Shown: piece after piece, positions 34,251 through 45,438 of the stretch
How the letters are laid out: each line of letters begins with the position of its first letter
Numbering within the stretch: the stretch's first letter is position 1
Source of the DNA: Biscogniauxia marginata
Taxonomy: Eukaryota; Ascomycota; Sordariomycetes; Xylariales; Xylariaceae
Direction of reading: 5' to 3'
Assembly (NCBI GenBank): GCA_022695795.1
Contig: MU404159.1
Span: 5,711 to 69,710 of the forward strand
DNA: 64,000 nucleotides
Position numbers and translations under genes: made by a program
Notes under the pieces: model-generated
Databases searched by the model: none
Seen by the model: only the letters and a program-made list of their open reading frames with translations
What the model was told of the DNA's origin: nothing

Positions 34251-35014
34251 TGTTAGGCTATTCGAACTGGGCGCCTGTGTAGTCGCTTAGAGGATTTTCA
34301 AATGGGGGTTTTCTCGACAGTTCGAGGCCGGGAGTGGTCCATTTGATCTGGTGTTGTTGTAAGTGTGGCGGCGAGTGAGGGTGTGAGTGGACGGGAAGAA
34401 CTTGAAATGAGAGGCAGCGAGATTCGGAATATCTTATTTATGTACCTATGCGTACATATACCTGGGGGTACGTATCTACCTGATACTTGAATACAAGCAC
34501 TTGGAACGGGCTACCCGCATAGTCAAGTACATAATGTATGTACCTAGGAAGGTGCATATGTCGGTATGGACTGACATTAAGAGGTGCTGCAGCAGGTACA
34601 TATTTGTTTCTTCCGTGAGATGGATGTCTTTAGGTAGGTACGTACCTAACCTACACATAGCTCACCTGTGATTCTTTTGTCCCCTTTTGTTTCTTCCTAC
34701 ATGTGTCCATGTACATCCTAGGTAACAATTCACACAACTAAATTATACTTATTCCTCACCAGGCACTTTTATCATCCTTTTGCGTCAAAAGTCCCACCCA
34801 CGTGCTTGTTTGTCCTCTCCAGAGATATTAAAGCCACAGCAACGAGAGTAACAGTCACTGGGATTCCTGGCAAGCTATTCGTCCAGCAGGTATCAATGGC
34901 AACTGAATTCATAGATAACCGTCCTCGATACTTGACTTCTGCTGTAACACCTCTTCACTCATTTCCCTTTGGAGAGATACATACATACCTCGTCCATTCC
35001 CGAGAATCACCAAG
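34251..35014. promoter_or_regulatory. divergent promoter region with TAGGTA motifs
   Basis: 764 bp between the APH-like gene (-) and the dienelactone hydrolase (+). Many TAGGTA, GGTACGTACC and GTACATA motifs occur at 34435-34665. Confidence 0.5.
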
Positions 35015-35894
35015 ATGCTGTCGCACGCCTGCACAACTGGCCATCTCCACCACGGCAAGCCCAAGGGCAAGATCCGAAGCATCGATGGTAGTAAGTTGGT
35101 TCCATACAAATATAGCCTCAAAAAACCTCTACCTTTATTTTCACTAACCATGGCATGCTAGTCTCGACTTACTATGCCATGCCTCCAGGAGGATCCAAAG
35201 AGCACGCCATCTTGATCTTGACTGATGTCATGGGCCACAAGTTCATCAACAACCAGCTGCTTGCTGACAACTTTGCTGCAAACGGCTACTTCGTGGTTAT
35301 GCCCGATCTATTCCAGGGCGATGCCGTGGCTCTGAACCGGCCGGATGACTTCAACGCCGACGCATGGCTCAAGAACCACCTGCCTAGGCACATCGACCCC
35401 GTCATTTCCACCATCCTCCAGGAGATGAATCGTATCGGGTGCAGCAAAGTGGGCGCAGCCGGGTACTGCTTGGGCGCTCGGTATGTCGCTCGCTTCTTGA
35501 AACCGGACATCTTCCGGGCTGGGTTCGTGGCCCATCCCAGCCACATGGAGGCAGAAGATGTCCTCGAGGTCGAGGGACCGCTCAGCTTAGCTTGCGCCGG
35601 TATGTAGTCCCTCTCGAGAAGAAGTGTTTTGGTGGCTAGTCGACTAATTTCTATACAATCATAGACGATGATACCACCTTTACAGCCGAGCGCCGGCACC
35701 AGACGGAAAGACTCCTGCGACAGAGCAAGAAGATGTTCCAGGTGACGCTATTCTCGGATGTTGCCCATGGCTTTGCTGTTCGAGCTGAGAGCGGTAACTG
35801 CCAGGCTAAGTTTGCGAAGGAGCAGGCGTTTCTTCAGGCTGTTCAGTGGTTTGACTACCATGTGAAGGCCCTGAACCACCACGGTATTGAATGA
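35015..35894 (+). CDS. dienelactone hydrolase family protein
   Basis: Three exons: 35015-35090, 35162-35599 and 35665-35894, giving 247 residues, the standard size of the family. The fold is alpha/beta hydrolase. Nucleophile C128 sits in GYCLGARY, the general Asp is in the DDDTTF turn beginning at residue 172, and H206 is in VAHGF. The Cys-Asp-His triad is therefore intact. Dienelactone hydrolases open lactone rings in chlorocatechol breakdown; most fungal paralogues have unknown ester or lactone substrates. No signal peptide is present. Donor 1 has two in-phase choices three bases apart (GTAGTA or GTAAGT); I used GTAAGT. It is convergent with the DHH gene, with only 163 bp between the stops. 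Confidence 0.9.
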
Positions 35895-36057
35895 GACAGC
35901 ATTAACGTAAATTCATTAGAACTGTAAAAAGTAAATCTAATGGTGATTATAAAATATACTGTATAGAATATGCAGCACTGACTAGATTTAGGACAAAATT
36001 CAGGAGTAGATTTCCTTCGGTCGACGGTAGTTTTTTTTTTTCTTTCCTGTCGTGAAT

Positions 36058-37737
36058 CTACCCAGTTTCTTGTTTCCCAAAATAGTCCATCGGCGTATTC
36101 GACTGTTGCGGCGGCGCACTACTCTCTGTCTTCGTCGTGTTGCCCCATGCTGGCTTCCTCCTAACCTCGAGAATATCTATGAGCTCTTCAAATTCGGCCT
36201 TTGGAACAATACCTCCACTAGCTACTGTATGGCCTCTAGCAAACGACTCGCCGAGTCTCTCCCTCAGGGAGGGACTTGGTGCTCTATCCGCCACGCCCTT
36301 GAGGACCTCTATCAGATTCACGGGCGGCTCCCGTGTCCTCGCACTCTGGGGAACCCGGCACGAGAAGTTGATCAAGCCCGGGAGGTTCCCCTCATTTGCC
36401 ACGAGAATAGCTTCCAGTTTCGGCGACTGGAGATACCCCGCCCATCTCGTCGCGATGATAGAGTGTACCTGCGCGGTGGAATCAATGCGGATAACGGCAA
36501 TTCTCTCATCGCTCGAGAACTTGGGAGCTATGTGCGAGCACCTTTTCACCTCGGCATTCACTTCGGCTCGTGCGGCGAGTAGACTGGGATTCTCGAGCAG
36601 TTCTGTGGGCGAATGTGCCGTCGTCAGGGCAGCCCACGCCCCTGGGACATCGTACGCGGCGGTCCGACGCGGGGCGTTAATGAGCGAGACGGCCTTGTTT
36701 ATAGCCGTCTTCGTATACGTCTTGAATGTCGCCTTCATGTCTGGAAACGGCGGTTCCCACTTCAACCTAGTGCCCAGGTCGCCGTGGGTGCCCATCGCAC
36801 ACAACCAATCGCACGTGCTCGGGACCATATCGTGAAGCGCGGCGCATATATGGTAGGTGAGCAGCGAGCTGGTCGCCACCGGAGGGGAATGACACGCCGA
36901 CACGTGTTCCGAGCCCGCGGGAAATTCGTCGTCGAGCGCCCAATGGTGATCTATTACCAACGCTTTATGAGTCGCGTCGATCACCGGCGGTGATCGCTGC
37001 GACCCCTGATCGAGGACGAAGACGTACGCCGGCTCGTAAGCCGCCATGGCGACACGTTCGTCGTCGTCGTGGATGTTTCTCCCCTTTTCCAAGAGATGTG
37101 CCGATATCAGGTCCGGGTCCAGCCCCAGTAGGACAAGTGTCTTCTGTAGGATCGCCCCCGAAGTCAGGCCATCAGCATCCTTGTCGGGGACGATCAGGGT
37201 CTTCTTCTTTGCCGCCACACTACATGAAATCACGGAAAGCATACCGGTGAGCTGATTGAACGATGATAATTGATATCTAGTAGCTATCTAGATAGTCACT
37301 TACCACTCGAGAATGAAATTCCGCGCACACTCGATCTGCTCCTTCGGTGCGGGCCAGACTATTTCCCCGGTATCATCGTCCCGCACCGATGGAGTGAGGT
37401 GGTACTCGGGGATTTCATGGCGCGACTTGTTGGCCCGGGGCGCCGTCGCCGCCTTCGAAACGGACGATGCGCCGCGCTTCGTATTCTTCTCCTGAAGCTG
37501 TACTTCCCTGCATTCGTACCTGGCTTGAGACAGAATCGGGATTGAGTAGGACCCATGGACTATCGCTACTAACGGGGCTACATGGCTCTTAAGAGATGCT
37601 CGATACGAATGGTGAATCGGCCTACTGATTCTATTATTACTTGGCGAAGCGTAAGTCTGAGGAGATCTTCTCGATGGAAGCCCATGTTTCCAGATGCCTT
37701 TCATGAGACCTGTTGATTTTTCGATAACCGGAACCAT
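36058..37737 (-). CDS. DHH-family phosphoesterase (RecJ-like)
   Basis: Two exons, 37304-37737 and 36058-37219, joined in phase across an 84-bp intron, give 531 residues. The intron joins ARNFILE to CVAAKKKTLIVPDKDADG, restoring DHH motif I (Asp157, Asp159, Asp161). VFVLDQGSQ and LVIDHHWALDD follow as motifs II and III, the latter being the DHH signature that binds catalytic metal. A C-terminal part with HSIIATRWAGYL and SCRVPQ resembles a DHHA1-type substrate domain. Family members are RecJ exonucleases, oligoribonucleases and phosphatases; this fungal version is not assigned. The N-terminal 100 residues are basic and poorly conserved. The first ATG was taken, but an internal start is possible. 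The family assignment is firm and the start is not. Confidence 0.82.
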
Positions 37738-38587
37738 ACGAAAGACTCATACATGTACATAAGAGAGAAAGGAAAAAGAAAGGGAAGACAGATTCTGACA
37801 TGGATGTCTAGGTATGATAAGGTATATGTTCTAGAATTTCTGTTGTTTGATAGGTTGTGTGGGGGTGGTCAATGCACCATGCTAAGTTAGAGTATGTTTT
37901 AGCGCTGAAGCTAGGGCCTTCCAGACGAAAAGATAGTGTTAACGAATACCCGCTAAAGCATCGATTTAGTCTAGTACCCGGGCGCCTGATCTCGCATTAG
38001 GTATTACACTTAGGTACCCCCCATCAGCCCGTCTACCTCAGGATCTGCTTGTAACTTATAGCAGCTTTATTCGGCCAGTCTGTGTTAGTATTCATATGCG
38101 CAACATGCGCACCAATCAAAATCACCACCTAACCCAGGTGACCTAGGTATGTATTCTCCGAATTCACGGGCTGCACGCATCACCTGGTTCCATCTTCCCC
38201 TTGCAGTTGCGGGGAAGCGACTCTATCAACCATCTTATTAATGCCGACTATTAGTGGGATTATTCCCACTTATAGGATCCTGTTCTCCTTGGTTAGCCCT
38301 GTGATTGGTAAAGCCTGGGGTTTTTTATTCAATCATCTCCATCATGTTGAATACGAGAGCCGGGCCAATACCTGCTCTTGGGTATGGGCTCGCAGTCAAC
38401 CCTCAGACCTGCCCTCCTCCCCTTACACGTTGGTATGAATTATACCGAGCTATGGAGCGTCATCGCATATAAGTTCCGTGAGTGGCATTACTAGAGGCGG
38501 GCATTGCCCATCTCGATATTTCATTTGGATTTCAATCCCACCATGTCTTATTAATGTGACAACCTCTTGGAGGGACACAGGCTGGTC
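37738..38587. promoter_or_regulatory. divergent promoter region
   Basis: 850 bp between the DHH gene (-) and the GH127 gene (+). TAGGTACC and CCTAGGTA motifs lie at about 38011-38150. No coding sequence seen. Confidence 0.5.
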
Positions 38588-40504
38588 ATGTTGAATATCA
38601 AAAGCTGCCAAGGCATTCTAGGAGCCCTGGGCGCTTCTGTCGTCTTACTTGGCACTATTATTTCCAATGCTTCGCCTTGCGCAGGCCAGGCTGTGCCTCC
38701 AGTCCGAACAGAGACGGGCGTATCGGCGTACTTGTTTGACCTGAGCCAGGTTCAACTTACAGACAGTCGCTGGCTTCAAAATCAGGACCGCACGTTTACA
38801 TACCTCAAATCTGTCGATGTTGAAAGACTATTATACAATTTCCGGTCAAACCACGGACTGTCCACGAATGGTGCATCGGCCTGTGGTGGCTGGGACGACC
38901 CGACCTTTCCTTTCCGTACACACATGCAGGGGCATGTACTCACAGCTTGGTCTCAATGCTGGGCAACTCTCCAAGACACCGAATGTCGCGACCGGGCTAC
39001 ATATTTTGTTGCCGAGTTGGCCAAGAGCCAGGCCAACAACGGCAACGCCGGATTCAGCACGGGATATCTATCAGGATTCCCAGAGTCAGACTTCGACGCA
39101 CTCGAAGCTAGAACGCTCAACAATGGCAACGTCCCCTACTACGTCATCCATAAGACCCTAGCAGGTTTGCTCGATGTATGGAGACATATTGGCGACACCA
39201 AGGCTAAAGACGTATTGTTATCGTTGGCCGGGTGGGTCAACGCACGAACAGGCAAGCTGAGCACCAGCCAGATGCAAGCCCTATTAGAGACCGAGTTTGG
39301 CGGCATGAATGATGTCTTGACAGAGATCTATTACTGGACCGGAGACAGCCAATGGTTGACCACAGCTCAGCGATTTGACCACGCAGCTGTTTTCACACCA
39401 CTAGCATCGGACGAGGACAAGCTCGATGGGTTGCATGCAAATACCCAGGTTCCGAAGTGGATTGGTGCAATCCACGAGTACAAACAAACCGGAATATCGA
39501 GATACCTAGATATTGCCCGGAATGCTTGGAATATTACCGTCAGCGCCCACACCTACGCCATTGGCGGTAACAGCCAAGCCGAACATTTCCATGGTCCAGA
39601 TGCTATTGCTGAGTGGCTTGATAACGACACGGCTGAGGCCTGTAATTCGTATAACATGCTGAAGCTGACGCGGGAGCTGTGGACAATCGACCCCAATGCG
39701 AACTTCTTCGATTTCTACGAGCGAGCGCTACTTAACCACCTATTGGGCCAGCAAGACCCAAGTGACAGTCACGGACGCATCACATATTTCACCCCACTCA
39801 ACCCGGGCGGACGTCGCGGAGTTGGTCCCGCTTGGGGTGGCGGAACATGGTCGACGGACTATGACTCGTTCTGGTGTTGTCAGGGGACGGGTGTCGAGAC
39901 GAACACCAAGTTGATGGACTCCATTTACGGCTACGATGACTCGTCGCTCTACGTAAGCCTCTTCACGCCTTCGAAGTTGACTTGGTCCCAACAGAACGTC
40001 ACAGTCACACAGACAACGACATTCCCAATCGGCGATACTACAACATTGACTGTAGTCGGCAGTGGGGGTTGGGACATGAAGATTCGCATCCCATCCTGGA
40101 CTTCGGGAGCAACAATCAGCATCAATGATGAACAGCAGTCCATCGACACCACTCCGGGCTCATATGCTACAATCACGCGAACCTGGAATTCTGGCGACAC
40201 AGTCATTGTGACGCTTCCGATGAGTCTCAGGCTCGTCCCCACTAACGATGACGAGAGCCTCGCAGCAGTAGCATATGGGCCGACTATTCTATCTGGGAAC
40301 TACGGCAGCACTAGTCTTAGTTCTGCTCCGAATCTAACCCTGAGTACGCTTCAGAGAAAGAGCAGTTCGAGTCTGGATTTCAATGCTACTGCAGATGGGC
40401 AGGTGGTTGACCTTGGGCCCTTCTATGATGCCCAGGGCTTTAATTATGTCGTCTATTGGTCGGTATCTGGCTCACTTCCTACGACTACTGAGGCATCAGT
40501 CTGA
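38588..40504 (+). CDS. secreted GH127 beta-L-arabinofuranosidase-like hydrolase
   Basis: Single exon of 638 residues. I start at the ATG at 38588, since the frame upstream has no other ATG. This leaves an N-terminal signal peptide (GALGASVVLLGTIISNASPCAG) and thus a secreted product. The sequence follows the GH127/DUF1680 family: GHVLTAWSQCWA near the N-terminus, NVPYYVIHKTLAGLLD, AEHFHGPDAI, then EACNSYNMLKLTREL at about 350 and FWCCQGTGVE at about 429. In characterised members a Glu and a cluster of Cys from these two blocks hold zinc, and one Cys is the nucleophile; both blocks are intact here. The C-terminal half is beta-sandwich-like. Likely role: release of L-arabinose from beta-arabinooligosaccharides of plant glycoproteins. 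Several NxT/S sites fit secretion. Confidence 0.9.
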   Translation: MLNIKSCQGILGALGASVVLLGTIISNASPCAGQAVPPVRTETGVSAYLFDLSQVQLTDSRWLQNQDRTFTYLKSVDVERLLYNFRSNHGLSTNGASACGGWDDPTFPFRTHMQGHVLTAWSQCWATLQDTECRDRATYFVAELAKSQANNGNAGFSTGYLSGFPESDFDALEARTLNNGNVPYYVIHKTLAGLLDVWRHIGDTKAKDVLLSLAGWVNARTGKLSTSQMQALLETEFGGMNDVLTEIYYWTGDSQWLTTAQRFDHAAVFTPLASDEDKLDGLHANTQVPKWIGAIHEYKQTGISRYLDIARNAWNITVSAHTYAIGGNSQAEHFHGPDAIAEWLDNDTAEACNSYNMLKLTRELWTIDPNANFFDFYERALLNHLLGQQDPSDSHGRITYFTPLNPGGRRGVGPAWGGGTWSTDYDSFWCCQGTGVETNTKLMDSIYGYDDSSLYVSLFTPSKLTWSQQNVTVTQTTTFPIGDTTTLTVVGSGGWDMKIRIPSWTSGATISINDEQQSIDTTPGSYATITRTWNSGDTVIVTLPMSLRLVPTNDDESLAAVAYGPTILSGNYGSTSLSSAPNLTLSTLQRKSSSSLDFNATADGQVVDLGPFYDAQGFNYVVYWSVSGSLPTTTEASV

Positions 40505-41259
40505 AAACCCAAGCTGCTAGTGTAAGGGGCATGCGCAGTGTGTGTTATCTAGATAGGAGCAATACAGAGGCATACGGCAGACGTGGTCTAACCCGTTAGT
40601 CCATATTGATGTTAAATAATTCATGATATAAACACTCATAATACGTTAACTTCGACTCCCGAATTTCTGTGATTTATCCGCGGAGAGACCGACCCCCTGT
40701 GGCGGATGTAAGTCAAGTAAAAGTACAACTCTCTCGCAAGAATAGGACAGCGATTTTCCTGGACAGTACCTCGCCAACCTAAGAATCAAATGATGCTGCT
40801 GAACGATAGACTGAAAAAATTACTGAACTAAATTACTAGAGAATTAACCCAAGCTGAATTCTTTCATAACTCAATCTATATATGTACGGCTGATCTCCTT
40901 GAAACTCCTATTAGGCTAAATTGACCCAACGTAGCTCTCGGACAGGCAAGCACTCTGATCCATTTGGTAGATATATTTGATATGCTCTTCCAAGTATCGC
41001 ACATATACTTCCCGTCTGAGTTCCGCACTCTCTTTGCAGTTAGAACGAAGTCTAGATCGTGCCGCTTCGGGTTGGATAATAAAAGCGACTCGACCCGCAA
41101 GTCGCATCAATCGTTATTGCACGAATCGAATACCATCCTAAGCCTACATATTATATAGATTGACTGTATTTATTCCAGTAAAACGGGCTTAAGCGCCTAC
41201 TTATATACGTGATTGGAACCTCAATCCTTCTTGAGACCAAGAATTAGTATATTTCTCCA
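40505..41259. other. intergenic, one protein-like ORF remnant
   Basis: 3' flank of the GH127 gene. A minus-strand frame at 40916-41110 (about 64 codons, containing RREVYVRYLEEHIKYIYQMDQ-type sequence) reads like the end of a protein but has no start or partner exon that I can find. Confidence 0.4.
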
Positions 41260-41741
41260 TCTGTTTCCCAAGGACCAGGGGGGCAGTCTACACCAACACG
41301 CCAAGACACGCATCTCAGGGGCAGGCAGCTAGTGGCGAACACGGGCGAGGGCGGCGCGCCGCTGTACCTCAACGTCGAGCGGCCGGCGGATCTGACACAG
41401 CGCAAGCTCGCGACGTGGTTCAACGAGACGGAGAACGAGTTTGGAGCGTTCGAGTTCCAGGGCGACGCGCTCACGTGGAGTAGCCCCGAGGTCGAGAGGC
41501 AGAACTTGGCGGCGTGGCTCGTGTGCGAGGACCAGGAATTGTTTATCAATACCGGCGCGTATGGATACCAGACTCCGGCCGGGTGTTCCGATCAGACTGT
41601 TGGTTCTTCTTTTTCCTTTTTTTTCTTCTTACGGGAGGGGGCTACCACCTAGGACCTTCTCTATGAGTGCGTAGTAGAAATATTTGTTGACCAAAATATA
41701 CTTAGATCCATTATTATAACGATGCCCACGCGAATGAATAG
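41260..41741 (+). pseudogene. 3' fragment of a small secreted-type protein gene
   Basis: An open frame without ATG runs to a possible donor at 41599. The joined second exon 41706-41741 gives a natural end (IHYYNDAHANE then TAG). The visible part includes APLYLNVERP, FGAFEFQGDALTW, AAWLVCED and a GYQTPAGCSDQT block with two Cys. The style resembles the C-terminal half of small fungal secreted or cell-wall proteins, but I do not name a family. The N-terminal part with a signal peptide is missing and the donor (GTTGGT) is poor. It is probably a truncated copy left in the accessory segment. GC content is clearly higher than in the sequence on both sides. Confidence 0.4.
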
Positions 41742-42949
41742 CTCTTCTATCGATTCGAACTGTTGGCGCTCTGGGCGGTAAATAATGGAACGTTTTGGAG
41801 GAGCAGTATTGTTGCAGCGATATATTTAATTGTTTATCCGCGTTAAAGAAAGAAAAGGCCTAGCTACTCACAAGATAATGGGTACTTTCACCAGGACTTA
41901 TAAGAATAGTTAAGATATTTATTAGTTCCTCTTTATAGACGTAATAATAAGCTGTAGTATCTAACTAGAACGTACTAAATATATTAAATTAATAATATAC
42001 ACCTACCTAGGCATATATCTATAAAAAAAATTTTTTTACTATTTAAGCAACTAGGGGATCATTACAGATGTCTTTATCAAAAGTTTTTTTCTATCAATAA
42101 TGCCGAGTAAATGCTAGATTTGCGTGATTAACTATAAACAGGTACCTACCTAAGCATATCAGCTTAAGGTAATCATCCCCATGCTAATACCGTAAAGGTT
42201 AGCTTCAGAGTACGCGGAAACTAATAAACGGACAGCGCCTCTCAACAACTATAGCTTCTAAAAATTATAGTAGCAGAGTGTTAGCTGCAAATCAAAACTA
42301 TTCATAAAAGCTTGGTATTTACTTGGCATTCTTGGCAAGGATGCTCAACGCAAGAGTCCTCACCTGGTACCATGAAGGGAACATCGTCAAAGAGGCAATT
42401 GCACTATTAAGATAGATACACACATGCTCTGAGATATCTCTTGGAGACAATTCTTGCATGCGATGGCGATCGAAAGTAATAGGGATCTACGTTAAGAGCA
42501 TTTCTCTTCTATAACTTAAGAAATTGTTACAACGCGGTTTTCGATTTACAAAAATGACGTATTGAGAAACATCACGTACGAGAGATAAAGCAACCAATAA
42601 ACAGTCGCCAAGACCTACAACACTGTAGATCTCTGAATTATCCCTGTTGCCAAGAGTCGATATAGGCGGTAGGAACCGTGAGGCTGAAGTTGCTTCTTTT
42701 ATATTCAACCTCCAACTCCTTTCTACATGGTGAATACATCTCTGTTGGTCAAATAAAGAATGAAACAAGTTATATTCGTGTTTTCTGTAGTATGATGGAT
42801 CTACCCAAAGCTTCCAGCCTCGCGCAGCATACGCGTATCACCGCTGAGGAAACCAACGGCAACTATCGGGAAGAATTCAGAGGGACTGGCTCGGGATGTT
42901 GAAAGACCAGGGCCTAATACGCAAAAGGTATGTTGTGAGATGGCAGTGA
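41742..42949. other. AT-rich intergenic sequence
   Basis: 1.2 kb of AT-rich DNA with scattered TAGGTACC motifs near 42139-42155. Only short ORFs lacking family features. Possibly partly degraded repeat, but no repeat ends were identified. Confidence 0.4.
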
Positions 42950-43560
42950 TTTCAATGGAGCTCCTACGTCTGCGTTGACCCATCTATTAAGGAACGTTTA
43001 ATTATCTGCAACGGTATCCGGTGGGTGTTGCATATAATCTATGGGCCGCGCTTACGCAGGTTTGAAAGAATTTGGCCGGACAAACAACTGTGGGTGGATG
43101 CTATTTGCATCGATCAAAACGATATTCTGGAACGGAATCAGCAAGTCACCATGATCGGCACGATCTACCGAATGACTAAATGCGTTGTTTTATGGCTAGG
43201 CGAGTCTGCAGTGAAGAATGATGCATTTTTCAAACGCCTGGATAGGAAGAACAACCTGGATAGCGCTGAAAATACTGCCAGGGATACGACCGTCTTAGAA
43301 CGTAGTCGTGGAGAAGACATGGGGGATCTCTGTCGTGAAATTCTATACCGACCTTGGTTTGAACGGTCTTGGACGTTATAGGAAATTCAACTTGCAAAGC
43401 AGGCGACTATTGTTGCGGACCCCTATACGCAGAATTCAATCTGTTCTTACAAACTACTAAGAAGTATAGCGATCGGCAGAACGCGCAATCCTGTGGCGGA
43501 GACATCTTACAAGTCCCGACTACTAACACTTGGTTGTAGCAAGGGCTAGTGGGCTTGGAG
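42950..43560 (+). pseudogene. HET-domain gene relic
   Basis: Fragments of the heterokaryon-incompatibility domain appear in order: SYVCVDPSIKERLIICNG; GVAYNLWAALTQV in another frame; LWVDAICIDQNDILERNQQV with VVLWLGE; then YRPWFERSWTL, stop, EIQLAKQA. At least two small indels are needed to connect the first three blocks, and TAG at 43379-43381 replaces the usual Gln of the WTLQE motif. HET proteins trigger cell death when unlike fungal strains fuse. Only this domain is visible; no clear start or downstream region remains. The stop fits a C-to-T change at CpA. It is a decayed copy in the accessory segment. Confidence 0.85.
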
Positions 43561-45438
43561 CTGAGATTTGATTTCAACTAATAATTCTCTTTGGTCTCAA
43601 GGGACTTAAGAGTCTGAGTTTCTTCCTGAATTCGTCCAGGAATCTTCTGCGTATATACACGTTATTCTCTGCCTGATGCAACCATCGCCCTGTGCACGTT
43701 GGTACCATTGCATCTCGCACTCACATCTCTCCCCAATAGCCTTCAGGCTCGTGACCAACGGGCCTTGGTGGCGCTTACAGGTATCAATCCGCGTGACACG
43801 GGTGATGACAGACCCCACAGACTGGAAGTTCCATTGCCTGCTCTCGCTTCTACCTAAGGGTCTGAATAACTCTGTACAAGAAACTATCATCTGGAGGTCT
43901 ACATAGAATTTGCATCTGGTCTCGCGTACCAGGAATAGTCTCCCACCTTAGACGCTAGATTAGAGGGTCCACCACGATTACGACCACGGCCACAGGCACA
44001 GACGATTCAGACATCTCAAGGTGGATGCCTCGCTACGGTTTACTTCGCCTTCCGAATACCTAGCCGGGGTCGAGGGCTTGATCGTGTGAATAGACAGATC
44101 AAGATCCGCAGAGGAAGACTAGGGAGACTCGAAATCGACAAAGAAAACTCATCACCACGTCTCTCTGTGCTTCCTGAGTGCGCGATATGATGACTAGGCC
44201 CTCCATCGAGCAAAGTTCCATAGATTGAGCTGCCTGACGACGTATTCATTGGCTTTTGTAAGATAATTAAACAACATGGTGATGAGAAATGTAACTACTT
44301 CGACGGCACATCTCGCGAGGAATATCTGCTGCGTAACCTACCACACGGGGTATCAAAAGGCGACTAGCTTTGGCAAAAGGCAGACACCAAGGGAATGCGT
44401 AGGCCCTATACGCGTTATCAGGTCCCTCCGGGACATCCGGAGGTAAAGGCTGGCTGGAAATGGACGGACCCCTTATAATCGAGGTCTGGCCTGTTTTCGA
44501 GCCATGGAAAATGCTAAACATGCTCAACATATCCATGGTACTGAGCCTTTAAGTCGAGCCACTCTTTGACACGTCTATGAAAGGGCGTCCTTTGTCAAAT
44601 TCAGTACAAATAGTTGCACACCTCCGTAACCCCTAAAAGCTAGTAAGTGTCAGGGAATGTTGTTGTATTGTGATGGAGATCTAAGTTCTAGGCGTAGGTG
44701 CCAACAGTGGGGTGATCTATATGTGGATACATATCCACTGGTCATGTCATGTGACAGTAAGCCACATCGATAAGAGACATGCTTCGCTCCCCACCTATTT
44801 TGCTTGGGGACCAAAGCATCCCATTTAAGAAAGAGACAATTCCACTTGAAAATGAACCTAGAGACTCAAATAAAGTTTATTCTTTAAATGGGGTTTTCCC
44901 TTTTCTTTCTTCTTTTTCCTCGCTTTGGGAGAATAAAAAGAAAAAAGCTAAGCCACGAGAGGTTAATTGATAAGGCAAAAAAAAGGACGAAGAAGTAGGT
45001 GTATAATAGGTTAAGTGTGGTGTGTCCCTAGACAACTAGGGACCCTAGCTTTGTACTTATATGTTTACGTACCTACTTAGATATCTTATTTGAGACTCGT
45101 CGAGAACCGAGTATAGCATCAAATTGGGTGTATCAATACAGTAAAGAACAATGTTGTAGCTAGTGACATGGGGCGATATGGGGTGATGTAGTGGATTTCG
45201 TGACCTAAGATCCCTGTCAAAAGGCACATTAAAAACCCTGGAACGAACTTAGAAACTAGGTGATACATGAAAATAGATAGACATCCCCGGATATTTATAA
45301 AAGTTGGAAACGTATAAAGGGACGTTCTGCCACAAGCTTCTGATTATGAGGTTGGGACTTCATCCCTGTGTGAACGAAGTCCGTTGAACCTTTTTTTCTC
45401 CCAGTCGATCTCAAAGAAGCCTCACGACTTCTAGTACC
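43561..45438. other. intergenic, no gene supported
   Basis: 1.9 kb between the HET relic and the dehydrogenase gene. ORFs at 43606-43906, 44040-44249 and 44267-44536 are short and unrecognised. A pyrimidine-rich tract at about 44890-44925 and AT-rich sequence lead up to the dehydrogenase start. Confidence 0.45.

Noticed and set aside
38567..38587. Upstream extension of the GH127 protein
   Set aside because: The codon at 38567 is TTG, not ATG, and the ATG at 38588 leads straight into a signal peptide.
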